From positions 75,698 to 139,697 of the forward strand of contig MZZL01000397.1 in NCBI GenBank assembly GCA_002749535.1: a stretch of 64,000 nt of DNA. The letters run 5' to 3'. Positions 11,464 through 27,222 of this stretch are shown one piece after another; position 1 is the stretch's first letter, and each line of letters opens with the position of its first letter. The notes beneath the pieces were generated by a model, which saw only the letters and a program-made list of their open reading frames with translations, did no database searches and was not told the DNA's origin. Both the position numbers and the translations under genes were made by a program. The DNA is from Apophysomyces variabilis (taxonomy: Eukaryota; Mucoromycota; Mucoromycetes; Mucorales; Mucoraceae).

Positions 11464-13065
11464 GATATCACAAAGGAAAAAGAGGGGAAAAATGGGGAAT
11501 GGGGAAAAGAAGAAGCATTTTGTTCGCTTGTTTCCCTTGATTGTGCGACGATGAATTTAAACCTTAATGATAACAAAAAGAACCAACCGGCTTTTCATCT
11601 ACTGTACAAGCCGTTTCCTAATACAATGCCTTAGTCTAACTTACATGTTGTGAAAGTGTGCTCTGTACTGCGTATGACTGAACCTATCTAAATATGATCT
11701 CGTAGTTGGCATGCAGCTACAGACTTTAGTTTCATCAATCTTTTATGAAATGGACAAGCATCCGGAAATGGAAGCTTATGTGCTACCTATGTTATGCACG
11801 CTGGGTAGCTATATTGTTTCCCCGGTGAACAGTATGTCATATTTCTCGGAATTTTTAGTACGACTGAGCAGTTTTGGTTAAACTAAGAAAAAACTAGTTC
11901 TTATGAGGCGATCATTGACTAGAATTACACAAGGTGACGATACTTTGCTCCGAAGCACTCTAAATGACCTTCCATGATTTTGTTTGAGTATGTAAACAAA
12001 ATAGAAATGCTGTCCATATCGTACTTCTCGGCGACGAAGGTTATCCATACCATGAGTGTCGTTTTGCAATAGACGTTTCCCTCTGTTCTCAACATTTGTT
12101 ACCGGGCTTTGCGCTCTGCAGGTTTGTGCGCCGCCTGAAAAGGTTTTTCATACTTGCGTTGTCTGGAAGTTTGTTGTTCTGTTCGACAAGTAACATTTTT
12201 GTCTTGGCTCATTTTATCATCCATCACGAGGAAGTGATAAGTGTCGTTAAAGTAGTATAGATACAGTAGCAGTTATTTTTCTTTTCTTACTTAGAGGCCG
12301 GAGATAACTTTTGAAAATAACTGGCGACGCTCCTTCGTCCTACCTTGATATGACTGATCGGCGAACCGAATCACTGGTCACGGGTGCCAGGAACCGATGC
12401 TGGCTCAAAAGAAGATATGGTAAGGTAATGCCAGACATGCGAACAGCATCTTGGTGTGCTTGCGCATGTTGGTAGAGACATAGTTACGTAAGGGAAGATT
12501 GTTAGGCGTCCTTTACTTATCTCCAAATGCGATCATAAGTACAGTCCGTGATAATCACATATATTACAGCAAACAGGTAAACAACGCGGCTTGGCGATAT
12601 AGAAGAGGCGAAGATAAACTGAGCTAGCTTTGACCGCAAGTAGGAGACGTCAGAGCTGCTGAATGTGAAGCTGAAAATGCACAAGCACGAAGTTGGAAAG
12701 TCTTTCCTACAAAGTGAAGGTACGGTAGCAAGCAGATTGATTCATCATAAGAAAGGCCTCCAGTATTTTTTTAGATGACATAGGGAAAAGATTCTGTTAG
12801 GTGCTCCAACACTTAGCATGTCAAAGTCGACGTTGCATGAGAACTTTTCCAGTAATGCTGCTGGGCATGGAATAGTCTCGCTACAGCAAGACAACATTAA
12901 TTAATATTAGCTTGGAAAAACGGAAAATTATCGGTTCGAAGCGTAGGACATCTAAATGTTAGTTTCAATTCATGCTCAAAGGCAATGTATGGTTACGATA
13001 TCAATAATTACAAATGGTGTAGAATAAAGCAAAGAAGAAAGTCAGGATGGCAAAGCGTATGCTAA
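11464..13065. other. Gene-free 1.6-kb stretch
   Basis: No supported gene. A short plus-strand open stretch from about 11711 reads MQLQTLVSSIFYEMDKHPE and onward for some 50 codons but has no continuation I could find; it may be an exon fragment or chance. The rest has frequent stops in all frames. The first 150 bp should hold the EI24 promoter. Confidence 0.4.
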
Positions 13066-14866
13066 TTAAATGAGATCTTGAAGTCTTCTTTTTTTACTTG
13101 AAGAAGATGATAGACTGGTATTGCTGGAGTTATTTGATAACGTTGATGGAGTGTTAATTGAAAATGCAAGGATGATGGGTGGAGTCGGTTTGGACAGACT
13201 GGGTTCCAGAGCTTGACTCGACTTCAATTGTTCAACAAGATCGATCATCATTTGCTTCGCTGAATAAATCAACTTCAACACAGGGATTCCACGTTGCACG
13301 TAAGCATCGACAAACCGAGGATAACTGTAGCGTGGTGTTCTCACCGTTCTACACACATATCCTTGCGGGCAGTCCATAACCAAAAAGGACATAGTTAATC
13401 CTATTTCAACTTTCATGACTAACTGTGTTCCTGGGTTTCTCCGCCAATTACCCATCATGATAAATCCGAATGTTTTTAAACTTCGAATCTTGTCCGGAAA
13501 TGTCTTAGAAAGCACAACGAGCATGTCTTTCATTATTTTAGGGCACTTCATCGTTTTCTCTCGCATTTCTTTTGTCCCGTATTCCCCTTCATCTGTACGA
13601 CCGATTTCCGAGCACCCAACTTCGAAACTGTCCCAGGTAAAGCGAATGTCGATTCGCGACCCATGTAGCTTTCGATCATTTAATGTCCTTTTGGTGTTCC
13701 TTGCCATACTTGTTGCCCTGCTCTCTTTCTCACCACTTCCAGAAACGACGTATGCGCGTAAGAAGGGTGAGCAAGATATTCATACGATAACCGGCTGGGA
13801 ATGAGCTTACCAATGCGCTTCAATATCTGTGTCATCGAAGCAGTACAGAAATTGGGGACCATAGACGATGGACAAGGTCCGCTTCGGTATATTCAGTAGC
13901 AAAAAAGTTGGACTTGTAGTTTGTCATAGCACAGAATAATGAATGATTTATCCATGAAAGAGCAAATTCGTGATCTGGCGAACACAAGCTGCTTTTGACA
14001 TGATTCATTATGGCGTCATAGCTTTTCTAGAACGATGTCAATGCCACTACTTGATTTAGCAATTATACGCAGTACCTTGTCCTTCAGTGACTCGAAATAT
14101 TTTTCAACATTGTCTTTCAATCTAGGCAATTCAGGCCGTCGGAAAGCCTTTATATATTCCAAGTCCGCTTTGTCAAAAACAGTTCTCCAACATTCGTCAT
14201 CTGTATCCAATATGAAACTGTGGGCAGGACTAAAATGAGATGAGAAAAAGCTTTGCTATGTCCACAAACTTTTGCTTCTCTTACTGCTCATAATCAATCC
14301 CTTCCGCGTATTCAAGCATTTTGTCTTCCACGGTGGTGCCAGAAGGTAGAGTCCACTTCAACTCATTATCCATTTGTTTATGCGTTTCCCTCATTTGTTC
14401 AAAGGCACAGAGAGACTTGGACGTTTTGGAGGTTGAAGCAGATGAAGCAAAATACAAGCTTCCTTGGTTCGTTTCTCTGCTGTTGATATGTCGCAGTGCT
14501 TTGTACCAATCGGGCTTTCCCATTATCTGAGTGAAAATCGTATAAGGCATATAGAAACTGCATCGTAAGCCATTGCTTACACACTCACGCCCCAAGCTAT
14601 TCATCACTTTGGAGTATCTTCCTGTCCATATCTGTTTAATGTCCGATTCACGCGTGCTAATACTGGCGATTTCTTCAATTTTTTTTTCCAAGAAGTCTTC
14701 TAGTGACGGCCGACTCGCAGTTTCGAGGTACTTGACAATTACTGCCGGATGCGAAAAAGCCATTAGACCGAATCAACTTGGCAATAGCCTTACTGTCTGT
14801 TCCGATAGGATTCGGTCTTGTTTGCACAGTGCGTGAGAGATCGTTACTATCATCTTTCTCGCCCAT
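13066..14866 (-). pseudogene. Multi-exon gene of a putative Mucorales-expanded family, one-base frameshift
   Basis: Five exons can be built: 14794-14866, 14285-14741, 14076-14229, 14021/14026-13811 and 13735-13066. Motifs include WTLPSGTTVEDKMLEYAEG, AHSFILDTDDECWRTVF, SYDAIMNHVKS, EADLVHRLWSPI, FDDTDIEAHW, GEKESRATS and RIDIRFTWDSFEVGCSEI. I associate this order with a large family of uncharacterised proteins, repeated in Mucor and Rhizopus genomes; that is from memory. All junctions keep phase except inside exon 4, where the frame carrying HRLWSPI runs into a stop while FDDTDIEAHW continues in another frame, about position 13842. One extra base explains this. So it is probably a decaying copy, or the base is a sequencing error. 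No function is known to me. Confidence 0.55.
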
Positions 14867-15558
14867 GTTGGCAACGGTGTCATAAGTTACCTGGTCGAAA
14901 AATTGAGCCAGTGCTTTGGTACAAATTTAAAGTCCGCTTGTCCTCCATGCGGCATTTTGCGGATATACAGTACATAGCAATGGTTATCTAGCTGTAAAAG
15001 AAGTAGATGTGAGTAAGACAGCTGCAATTCCGTGGAAGGTATTCTTTATATAGGCAGAGGCCATAATTATTTACATGAATGATATTGAGAGTGATAATTA
15101 TTATAGGCAAATAGACAGAATTGATCTCAGTGATCGGCGTGCAATTATCGGGAAACCTACCATTAAAAAAGATTGAATACGCCCGTCACAACGGATTTAA
15201 TCTGCATAACATTTCCTTCTCGTTGCATCACCCTTACAGTCTGTTGTTCAGGTCTTAGTAAATAGACAGGGAACGGTTTCCGTGGCGACTTGGTAATGTG
15301 CTACAAAGGAATGGATATAGGATCGGGTTTTGCAAGTAATTTTGCATTGTTCTGGAACGTTTTATGCACGGATTACCCGATCAGGTTTTGGGTTGAAACC
15401 TCTTGAGATTGTTCTGACAAGGTCCGCACAAACAATGAGCCTCCTATACTCGAAATAATTGAGTGGATACGATACATATTCCGCAGAAAGCCTGAAGTCA
15501 AGATTCTGAATGCACGTTTGAAGCAACACTTTTATTGGCAGCACGCATTCGATCTCCG
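14867..15558. other. Intergenic, no gene seen
   Basis: About 690 bp upstream of the minus-strand family gene. A minus ORF at 15362-15544 (starts MLPIKVLLQTCIQ) has no recognisable domain. Nothing else is supported. Confidence 0.4.
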
Positions 15559-16313
15559 ATGTCTAACAGGAACGTCACAACTGCGCCAAATGAAACGGTG
15601 ACGTTTCTATGTTATTCAATGTTTAGTCTTCTGTTCTCTTTGAACCAGGACCGCTACCATAGTGTTACTACGGATATGTCCGAGTGATCATCATGCACGC
15701 TTTGTCACTGTTATGTGCGCTGCCTCTACATGGTGAGAGCGACCCTTGCTGTTTCTTTTTTGTTACTTTTCTTCTATTAGGACCACTACCATAGTGTTAC
15801 TACGGATATGTCCGAGTGATCATCATGCATGCTTTGTCACTGTTATGTGCGCTGCCTCTACATGGTGAGAGCGACCTTTGCTGTTTCTTTTTTGTTACTT
15901 TTCTTCTATTAGGACCACTACCATAGTGTTACTACGGATATGTCCGAGTGATCATCATGCATGCTTTGTCACTGTTATGTGCGCTGCCTCTACATGGTGA
16001 GAGCGACCTTTGCTGTTTCTTTTTTGTTACTTTTCTTCTATTAGGACCACTACCATAGTGTTACTACGGATATGTCCGAGTGATCATCATGCATGCTTTG
16101 TCACTGTTATGTGCGCTGCCTCTACATGGTGAGAGCGACCTTTGCTGTTTCTTTTTTGTTACTTTTCTTCTATTAGGACCACTACCATAGTGTTACTACG
16201 GATATGTCCGAGTGATCATCATGCATGCTTTGTCACTGTTATGTGCGCTGCCTCTACATGGTGAGAGCGACTTTACTCACTTGTGTTATAGCTACCCCTT
16301 ACACATATTACAG
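15559..16313 (+). repeat. 132-bp tandem array, each unit exon-like (84 nt) plus intron-like (48 nt)
   Basis: Five copies of one unit run from 15649: exon-like parts 15649-15732, 15781-15864, 15913-15996, 16045-16128 and 16177-16260. Each of the first four is followed by a 48-nt segment that starts GTGAGAGCGA, is T-rich and ends TTCTATTAG. The fifth copy diverges after about 16271, but a GT...CAG intron to 16313 is still possible. Copies 2-5 are essentially identical; copy 1 differs at a few bases. 84 nt is 28 codons, and one frame is open through all copies when spliced (TTTIVLLRICPSDH then HACFVTVMCAASTW, the Trp codon split by the intron). An ATG-containing exon candidate lies at 15559-15597 with a donor and an acceptor at 15648, but it joins in a different phase. 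Coding status is therefore unproven. Confidence 0.8.
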
Positions 16314-17511
16314 TTGCAAGCTGCAAAGACTACTGTCTTACTTCTTATGCTATAAATCTTGAATGTTTAGACATACAAGCTCGCGTATGCTTACCTTATT
16401 TATTCTTGGTGTGGCTATCATTTACACCCGTTTGAGGTTCTTTTTACACTTCGTTTTTGGGATGAGGTTTCCTGCCGCAGTAGTGTGGTTGTCCCGAAAG
16501 TCATGCAAATGGAATACGTACTAGACCGACAAGCAAGTTTCCCACTGACGAAATTCATAGTGTAGGCTAGATTACTGATCTACTTTTTTGCGCTTAAGCT
16601 ACATTGTTATTCCGTTTCTGGCAAACATTGTAATAGACGAGACTGTCGAACATTTTTCTTCGGTATATTGTTGCCTTTTTGAACTAGAATAGGGATTTAA
16701 CCACATCTTGAGTGATTAGCATGATATGTCATTGATTAGCTTAAACAATTACGGATAAATGGGCCAAAAACATTCATAGCATTGATTTTGAGTTGAAGCA
16801 TTAAAATCGACTTCGCTTTGAGACACAATAGGCAATGTATAAAACACGAACTACGAAAGAGCGAGACGGGTTTCACGGGCACAGAGTTTATTTTTTACGC
16901 TTCCTTCAACAGTTCATCATCATTCCTTAGCACGGAGGCAGCCCATGATCGCTAAAAATAACCGTGTGGTAATGCTAGTTATTCTAAAAATCGTAGCTCT
17001 GTTTCCGCTTAATACGATGCGCGACAAATGAGTATCCAATTTTTAAAATCAGTAACAACATACAACCATATATATTCCAGAATATCCTTGCATTGTTTGC
17101 TTCGAATCCCTCCAGTCCTTCAGGGCGCGAATTGAAATGCTGTGAGGGATGTTTTTAGAGTTTTCTTGTGAATGCCGTCTGCAGACAAAATGCCAACTCT
17201 TCTAGTCTTTCTTCTAAGACGAAACTTTGATTGTCTTCTTGTCTTGCAGTTTGTTTGATAGATGCCCAACATTCGACTGTGCTGCGCAATGGAGCTTTAG
17301 GTATATCAGATCAAGGACTTTTAAGAGGCAAAGCTCGATGGCTTTATCTTATCCTTAAAAGACTGCATGCAACTATAGCATTTGCAGGATGCTATATATG
17401 TTGCGTTCGATACTGCAGCTTCAATAACAATAATATCATTTTCCTTGTTCGGTACATGACCATGCCCAAATAATCGAAAGAGAAGATACCCTTGTTTTGT
17501 TGCACTTTTCT
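16314..17511. other. Intergenic, no gene seen
   Basis: Downstream of the tandem array and of the ACH1 stop. The plus ORF at 17231-17473 (starts MSSCLAVCLIDAQH) has no recognisable features. I see no tRNA or repeat. Confidence 0.4.
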
Positions 17512-19451
<1,940 letters not shown>

Positions 19452-19653
19452 TATGTATGTATCTGGGGGAAAAAGACGACGGCTTTTCCATCAATCACCT
19501 CCACACGTCATTGTTAGGAAAGAAAATTCGTCAAAATGAAATGCCGCATCATGCAAGGGTCTCACCTAGGCCAGCTACCATCTGGAAAAACCAATAGCCG
19601 CAATAGCAGAGACATGGACAAGGCAAATTTACAATCTCGTTTTTATTTGCTTT

Positions 19654-21242
<1,589 letters not shown>

Positions 21243-23367
21243 TTCGCGGATTCAAGTTTAGCAATAAGCTAACTAGGACAAAGAAGAGGGAAAAAAAAAA
21301 AGGAAAAGGGCAAGTAAGCGAACTGAGCCACAAAAGTAAGGAGCTGGCAATGCTTCCATGATCAAGCGGCGCTTGCAGTCGCCCAATCACATCCTGCAAC
21401 ATGAGTTAAGTACTCGGATCATTTCAGAAAGCATTCCCGATACAAATGATTGGCTTCAGCATGATGTGACACAAACAACGTACAACATAACCAAGCACTC
21501 CGACCTAACCACCAGCCACCACCGTCTGTACCAGCGGAGGGTATGTACGATAGTCAGCATTCTATGTTTGTGCGCCTACAATGACTATGTGCTACTTGGT
21601 ATCTAGATTATTTATAATTGTAGTGGTTATGTTTGCCGATTTTCGACCTGTCTCTCATATAATAGGATTAATTAAACACAACAATGGCTGGTCGACAGTA
21701 GGTTGAGTACGAAAATACCAGGTTGCCGCTGTAACCATTACTAGCCATGCGCTTGTTCTACTATTTATCTTGCATTCCTTTGCGCCCATGCTCCGTTATG
21801 CTTAAAGGCTTTACATGCTTAGATAGACAGTCGTTATAATCATGATCTTCTCGGCGTTGCACAATAACTATGTTCTGTCTTAGACGCTGCTAGCTTGGAT
21901 TGCTGCTATTTAATCATAAAGAAATCCGTTTAATCGAGGCAAATCAAGTCGTCATATATTTATGTAATCTTCCCAGGAAACAAATAAAGTCTGGTCGTTT
22001 CAGTCAAAGAAATTAATTAGCGTGTTGATCATCCTCTTTCTTTCAAGACTGCTGTTAGGTTTGGAAAGGTAATTCTACAAACACCAATTGTTTAGATGTA
22101 GATAATATAGTCAAGCCAAGGAATAGAAACATGTGATATAATGTACTAATGAAGGTGAAAAAATCATACAACCGTGTCTCTGTTTATCAAATGCTAAGAA
22201 ACCTCACAAACAGAGCTAGACTCGTCTAAGTACGCTTATTCATGGGAACTAGGACCAGTCCTTATCTTTATCGATTTTACCGTGTTGTTGTTTGTTCTCA
22301 TCGCATAAATTTGTGAATTTCACTTGTCGGCAGCTTTTTTTTAATGATAACGAAAATATATATACTGTGAGCTAACAAGGAATATATGTTATGAACTCCG
22401 GTTATTTTTACAGAGACTTCTGTCGTAGGATTGACGATAACCACTCACAAAACGATCATCCCTTCTACTTCTCTATATAATTCACCCTTCTATCTTATAT
22501 GGGTAGCCCCAACTAATTAGAACTTTATTTTTCAGATTTGTAATAGTATGCACGGACTGTGCAACAGAACACGGCTGTTGCCATCGTCGTCGTTGCACTG
22601 TAACGGGAATGTCTTCCGCCGGACAACCGGCATTTCAAATATGTTTCTTAGACAGAAACATGATCAGATATTCTATGTCGCGCATGTTGTATCAAGAATG
22701 ATCAATGCATATTATAGTTGACAGCAAGAATGATCGTATCCTATTGTTTTCATTTTGAAAGGTTACACACTGTAAGAAATGGAGAGCATGAGTAACATTC
22801 AACGATGCATAAAATGTTTAGCCGTACGCTCTATTTAAAGAATCGATATCTAAGGTTAACATTATACCCTATGGACCTAATCAATGACATGGAGGATGGG
22901 TTAAAGCACGAATATACACGACAACACCGCGCCCTGAGAACCCAGGGTTGCATTTGCATCGAACTCCTTTTGATTTCAAGACGTGTGTGACGATAATGAA
23001 ACTCCGTAAGGAGTAGGATTACGAAAATTTCTTTTCGCTAACCTCTTTCTTTTCCTTCTTTTTGCACCTCTCCCCACTCCTAGTGTTTCCGTGTTTTCAC
23101 AGTCGAACTATTGCTCTCATTGAATACGCCCCGGCAAACAAAAGGTTCGATACCAAACAAATACGAACGATTTCAAAAGCTAAATATTTTTTTATCCACT
23201 CTCAACAGCCATCTGCAGCAGCCAATAGCCACGCCACCTTGGACGCTTGTTTCAACACAACAGCGCTAATTAGTAAAAAAAAAAAAAGAGAAACAGTCTT
23301 TTCAAGGACCTTGTCAAGGTTATCTTTCAACCCAACCTAACTCTGTTCATCATCTTGGCCACGCGCC
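21243..23367. other. 2.1-kb intergenic region with divergent promoters
   Basis: No supported gene between the CaMK start (minus) and HMGR start (plus), so both promoters lie here. There is a small inverted repeat (ATGTTTCT...AGAAACAT) at about 22640-22660 and a CT-rich leader at about 23040-23080 before HMGR. A TTAGTAA heptamer, the consensus of Yap1-type factors, is at 23270-23276, but a heptamer this common carries little weight. Short ORFs at 21358-21606 and 22805-22990 look random. Confidence 0.4.
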
Positions 23368-26300
23368 ATGTCTCTCCTTCCTAATCATTCTGGCACGACA
23401 GCGTTTCGGTCATTCTCTGCCATGGTTGGCAAGGGAATTCACCGTGCTGCTAAACTGTCTTCCCGGAATCCTATCGAGATGATTGTCGCCATTCTCATCT
23501 TGTCCTCGTTCAGCTATTTCTACCTATTTAATCTCGCTCGAACCTCCGATATATTTACTGGCACTGTCACGCGTTTATACCCTACTTCTGTTTACGCTCT
23601 TGGTGACTCTAAAGAGTTTGCACGCGTCAATCGCTCTCTATCAGATACTTTGCCTAATAATGCGATCAAAGTTCAGCTTAAACAGGTGACCGTCACTGCC
23701 CCTTCCGCCACTATCCTCAACCGCGAGACCCTGGCATCTGTACTACGGTTTCAGCATATGGTCGAGAATGAAATTTACGTACCCGACGGAACTACTGTCA
23801 ACCGATTCGCCTTCAATAAAGATCTGTGTCACATGCCATCCTCCTCCTCTCCTTGTTTCGTCAAATCGCCTCTGGATCTCTGGAAAAACGATGAGCAGAT
23901 TCTTGGTGCTGATAACGATATCCAATCCACCATTTCTCGTCATTTGGAAGACGCTCATATCGTCTTTGGCGATCTACAACTCAACGAAACAACGGCTGCA
24001 ACTCTCATCATGTCATATGCTTTCAATGCCACAGGTGCATACCGCGAGCATTTAGCTAATCTTTGGGAACACAAAGTTGCTACGCTGCCGCCTGGCGACC
24101 TAATCTCGCTTTCCAACGCTAGCCAGCAAGAGAATGTTTTTGCTTGGCTATTTATCGTTGGTCGTAACGTGGTTTTCCGTATAAAAGAGCTCATCGATGT
24201 ACGTGCCACTCCATCCGGTAGCCTTGTTTGCTAACTCGCTTTCCCCTCTGTTTTTCTGCCTCTTTTATCGGCTCTGCAATCATAGATGGCTGACAACATA
24301 GATATAATTGTCATCCTGGCTGGCTATATCATGATGATCGCCACCTTCGTTTCTCTTTACATTAACATGCAGGCCATGGGTTCTCGTTATACTTTAGGTA
24401 TGCAAGAGCAAGATTTATGAGATATATTCACCCTAACTCGATCCGTAGCAACCGCTGTTGTATTCAATGGCTTCTTTTCCTTTATGCTTGCGTTATTGAC
24501 CGTCCATGCGCTTGGCGTTGATGTTTACCCAGTGGTTTTAGCGTAAGATGGACATTGAACGTGACAGGAAAGTGCTAACAACTGTTCATTAGTGAAGCGA
24601 TTCCATTCCTTGCTGTCACAATTGGCTTCGAACGCCCATTCAAGCTTACCAAACGTGTATTTCAATATAGCAAAGAAATGCCATTGACGAAGCAGGAAAT
24701 TCGCAAGACTATTGTTCGTGCTGTTGATTCTGTTGCCCTTCCCATCGCGAGAGATTGTTTCATGGAAATCACTGTGCTTGTTCTCGGGGCCAAATCTGGA
24801 ATCTCTGGTCTGCGTGAATTCTGCTTATTGAGTGCTATCTTGCTTGCTTATGATTTTATTATCATGTTTACTTGGTACACGGCAGTTTTGGCACTGAAAT
24901 TAGAGGTATGCGAATGCACTGCGCTAACCATTTTGTTTTAATTAGTTCACCTTATATTATTTAGCTTTTGCGTATCCGTGAGATCAACGGAGCCTCAGCT
25001 ACAGCGATTAAGAAAGGTGTGACTAAGCCCGCGAATACTGGCATCGTTCGTCGTACGGTTATCAAAGCCTTCAGTGATGATAGCGCTGCAGGAGACAATG
25101 TGAATCAGAAGTTAGACAATTCCCTAATCGGTCGTATAAAGCTATTGATGGTTTGTATTCTATACTGGAAGCGAATCAATGACAACTAAACGAATGCTTT
25201 TTATTCTCATAGATCGTGGGGCTGGCGTTCAAGACGTTTTCAACTTTTCAGTCAACTGGTCCTGAGGTCAGCATCACCGAACCTAGCGTGGCTGGTGTGC
25301 TGGAGGAACTTTTAGAGCAGCACAAGACTTCTGCGCAGGCTGCTCTCCCGCTTATTGTTGAAATATTCCCACCTCTACCTTTCCAGGTTGCATCCACCAA
25401 CAATAGCTTTGTGCCCGACGTGATTAGCCGACCATTGGAAGCACTCTTCGACGTTTACAGCGTGTATATTCAACATCCTGTCATCAGCAAGTGGTTAACC
25501 ATTGCTTTGTTTGTGTCTCTGTTCCTAAACACCTACCTCTTCAAGGTTGCTAAACAGCCCAAGCAAATGGTAGAAGCAGCAGAAAAAAAGACCGTCGCCA
25601 CTGAAAGTCCTACGGTGACAGCCGAATCTGAGAAACCTAAGGTTACGAATGTGCTTCCCGCTCCTGCCAAGTCGGACTTAGCTGCCCATCCTCCCCATAC
25701 CCCGTCACCTGATTCAATCCGGTCTGTGGATGAATGTCTCAGCTTAATCCGAACTCCGGAGGTGCTGCACAATGAAGAAATCATCGCGCTTGTCCAAGCG
25801 GGCAAAATGGCGCCATATGCGCTGGAAAAAGTCCTGGGAAATTTGCAACGTGCTGTTGCTATTCGCCGTGCCCTGATATCCCGTGCCTCCACGACAAAAA
25901 CGTTGGAAAACAGTGCCTTGCCCCTAGAGAATTACCACTATGACAAAGTCATGGGTGCATGCTGTGAGAATGTTATAGGTTACATGCCGATTCCTGTTGG
26001 CGTTGCAGGTCCGATGAACATCGATGGGGATAGTATTCATATTCCTATGGCTACAACCGAAGGTTGCCTGGTTGCTTCAACTGCGCGTGGCTGTAAAGCT
26101 ATCAATGCCGGTGGAGGTGCAACAACCATTGTAGTAGCCGACGGTATGACACGTGGGCCCTGTGTTGAGTTTCCCTCGGTTAGCCAAGCTGCTGAGTGCA
26201 AGCGCTGGATTGAGCAGGAGGGCGAAGAAGTCATTGTTTCCGCTTTTAACTCGACTTCCCGTTTTGCACGTGTGCGAAAACTCAAGGTAGCATTGGCCGG

Positions 26301-27069
26301 AAAACTGGTCTATATTCGGTTTTCCACGACAACTGGCGACGCCATGGGTATGAATATGATTTCGAAAGGTTGCGAGAAATCGCTCAGCGTGATCTCCGAG
26401 CACTTCCCGGATATGCAGATCATATCTTTGTCGGGCAACTATTGTACAGATAAGAAACCCGCTGCTATTAACTGGATTGAGGGCCGAGGAAAATCCGTAG
26501 TTGCGGAAGCTGTTATTCCAGGCGCTGTTGTAGAAAAGGTTCTCAAGACCAGTGTGTCTGCACTTGTAGAACTCAATATTAGCAAGAACCTGATTGGATC
26601 GGCTATGGCAGGCTCAGTTGGTGGATTCAATGCTCACGCGGCCAATATTTTAACGGCAGTTTATCTGGCCACTGGACAGGATCCTGCGCAGAACGTTGAA
26701 AGTTCAAACTGTATTACGCTCATGAAAGCTATCAATGACGACCAAGACCTCCATATTTCGTGTACAATGCCAAGTATCGAGGTCGGTACGATTGGCGGTG
26801 GTACGATCTTGCCTCCTCAGCAGTCCATGCTGGATATGCTTGGAGTGCGAGGACCCCATCCGACCGAGCCTGGTAAGAACGCCCAGCGTTTGGCTCGGAT
26901 CATATGTGCGGCTGTAATGGCCGGAGAATTATCCCTTTGTGCGGCCTTGGCAGCTGGTCATTTAGTGAAGGCACATATGGCACATAACCGTGCTACCCAG
27001 GTCCCAGCAGCAGCAGCAACAGCAGCAACAGCTTCTGTGAAGGAGCCTGGTACGTGCATTAAATCGTAA
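23368..27069 (+). CDS. HMG1: HMG-CoA reductase (3-hydroxy-3-methylglutaryl-CoA reductase)
   Basis: Six exons (23368-24198, 24286-24397, 24449-24542, 24593-24905, 24965-25150, 25213-27069) encode 1130 aa. The N-terminal half is membrane-embedded: a segment at about residues 35-53 ([17 protein letters not shown]), a long lumenal loop, then a sterol-sensing-type bundle ([57 protein letters not shown]). The catalytic domain begins near residue 745 with [16 protein letters not shown] and contains [27 protein letters not shown], the NADPH loop VGTIGGGT and the catalytic His in [15 protein letters not shown]. The enzyme makes mevalonate in the ER membrane, the committed step to sterols, dolichol, prenyl groups and, in Mucorales, trisporic-acid-related isoprenoids. 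The sterol-sensing region suggests sterol-controlled turnover. A Gln/Ala-rich tail follows. Length is typical of fungal HMGR. Confidence 0.97.
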
Positions 27070-27222
27070 ACGTTAGGATTCCGTTTTTTTACAGATAGAT
27101 TCCTTTTTTTTATTATATCACAATTGTGTTTTTTTATAATCTGTTTGTATAAAGAAAAGAGAAGGAAAAACGAAATAAGAAAAGATAAGAAAGATCTTGT
27201 ATATGGATTCTTTCTTTTCTTA

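Noticed and set aside
17095..17130. TTCGAATCC string resembling a tRNA T-loop
   Set aside because: Flanking bases do not form the T stem and no acceptor or anticodon arms could be placed.
23270..23276. TTAGTAA Yap1-type binding site before HMG-CoA reductase
   Set aside because: A heptamer is expected several times by chance in 64 kb; no second copy or conservation supports it.
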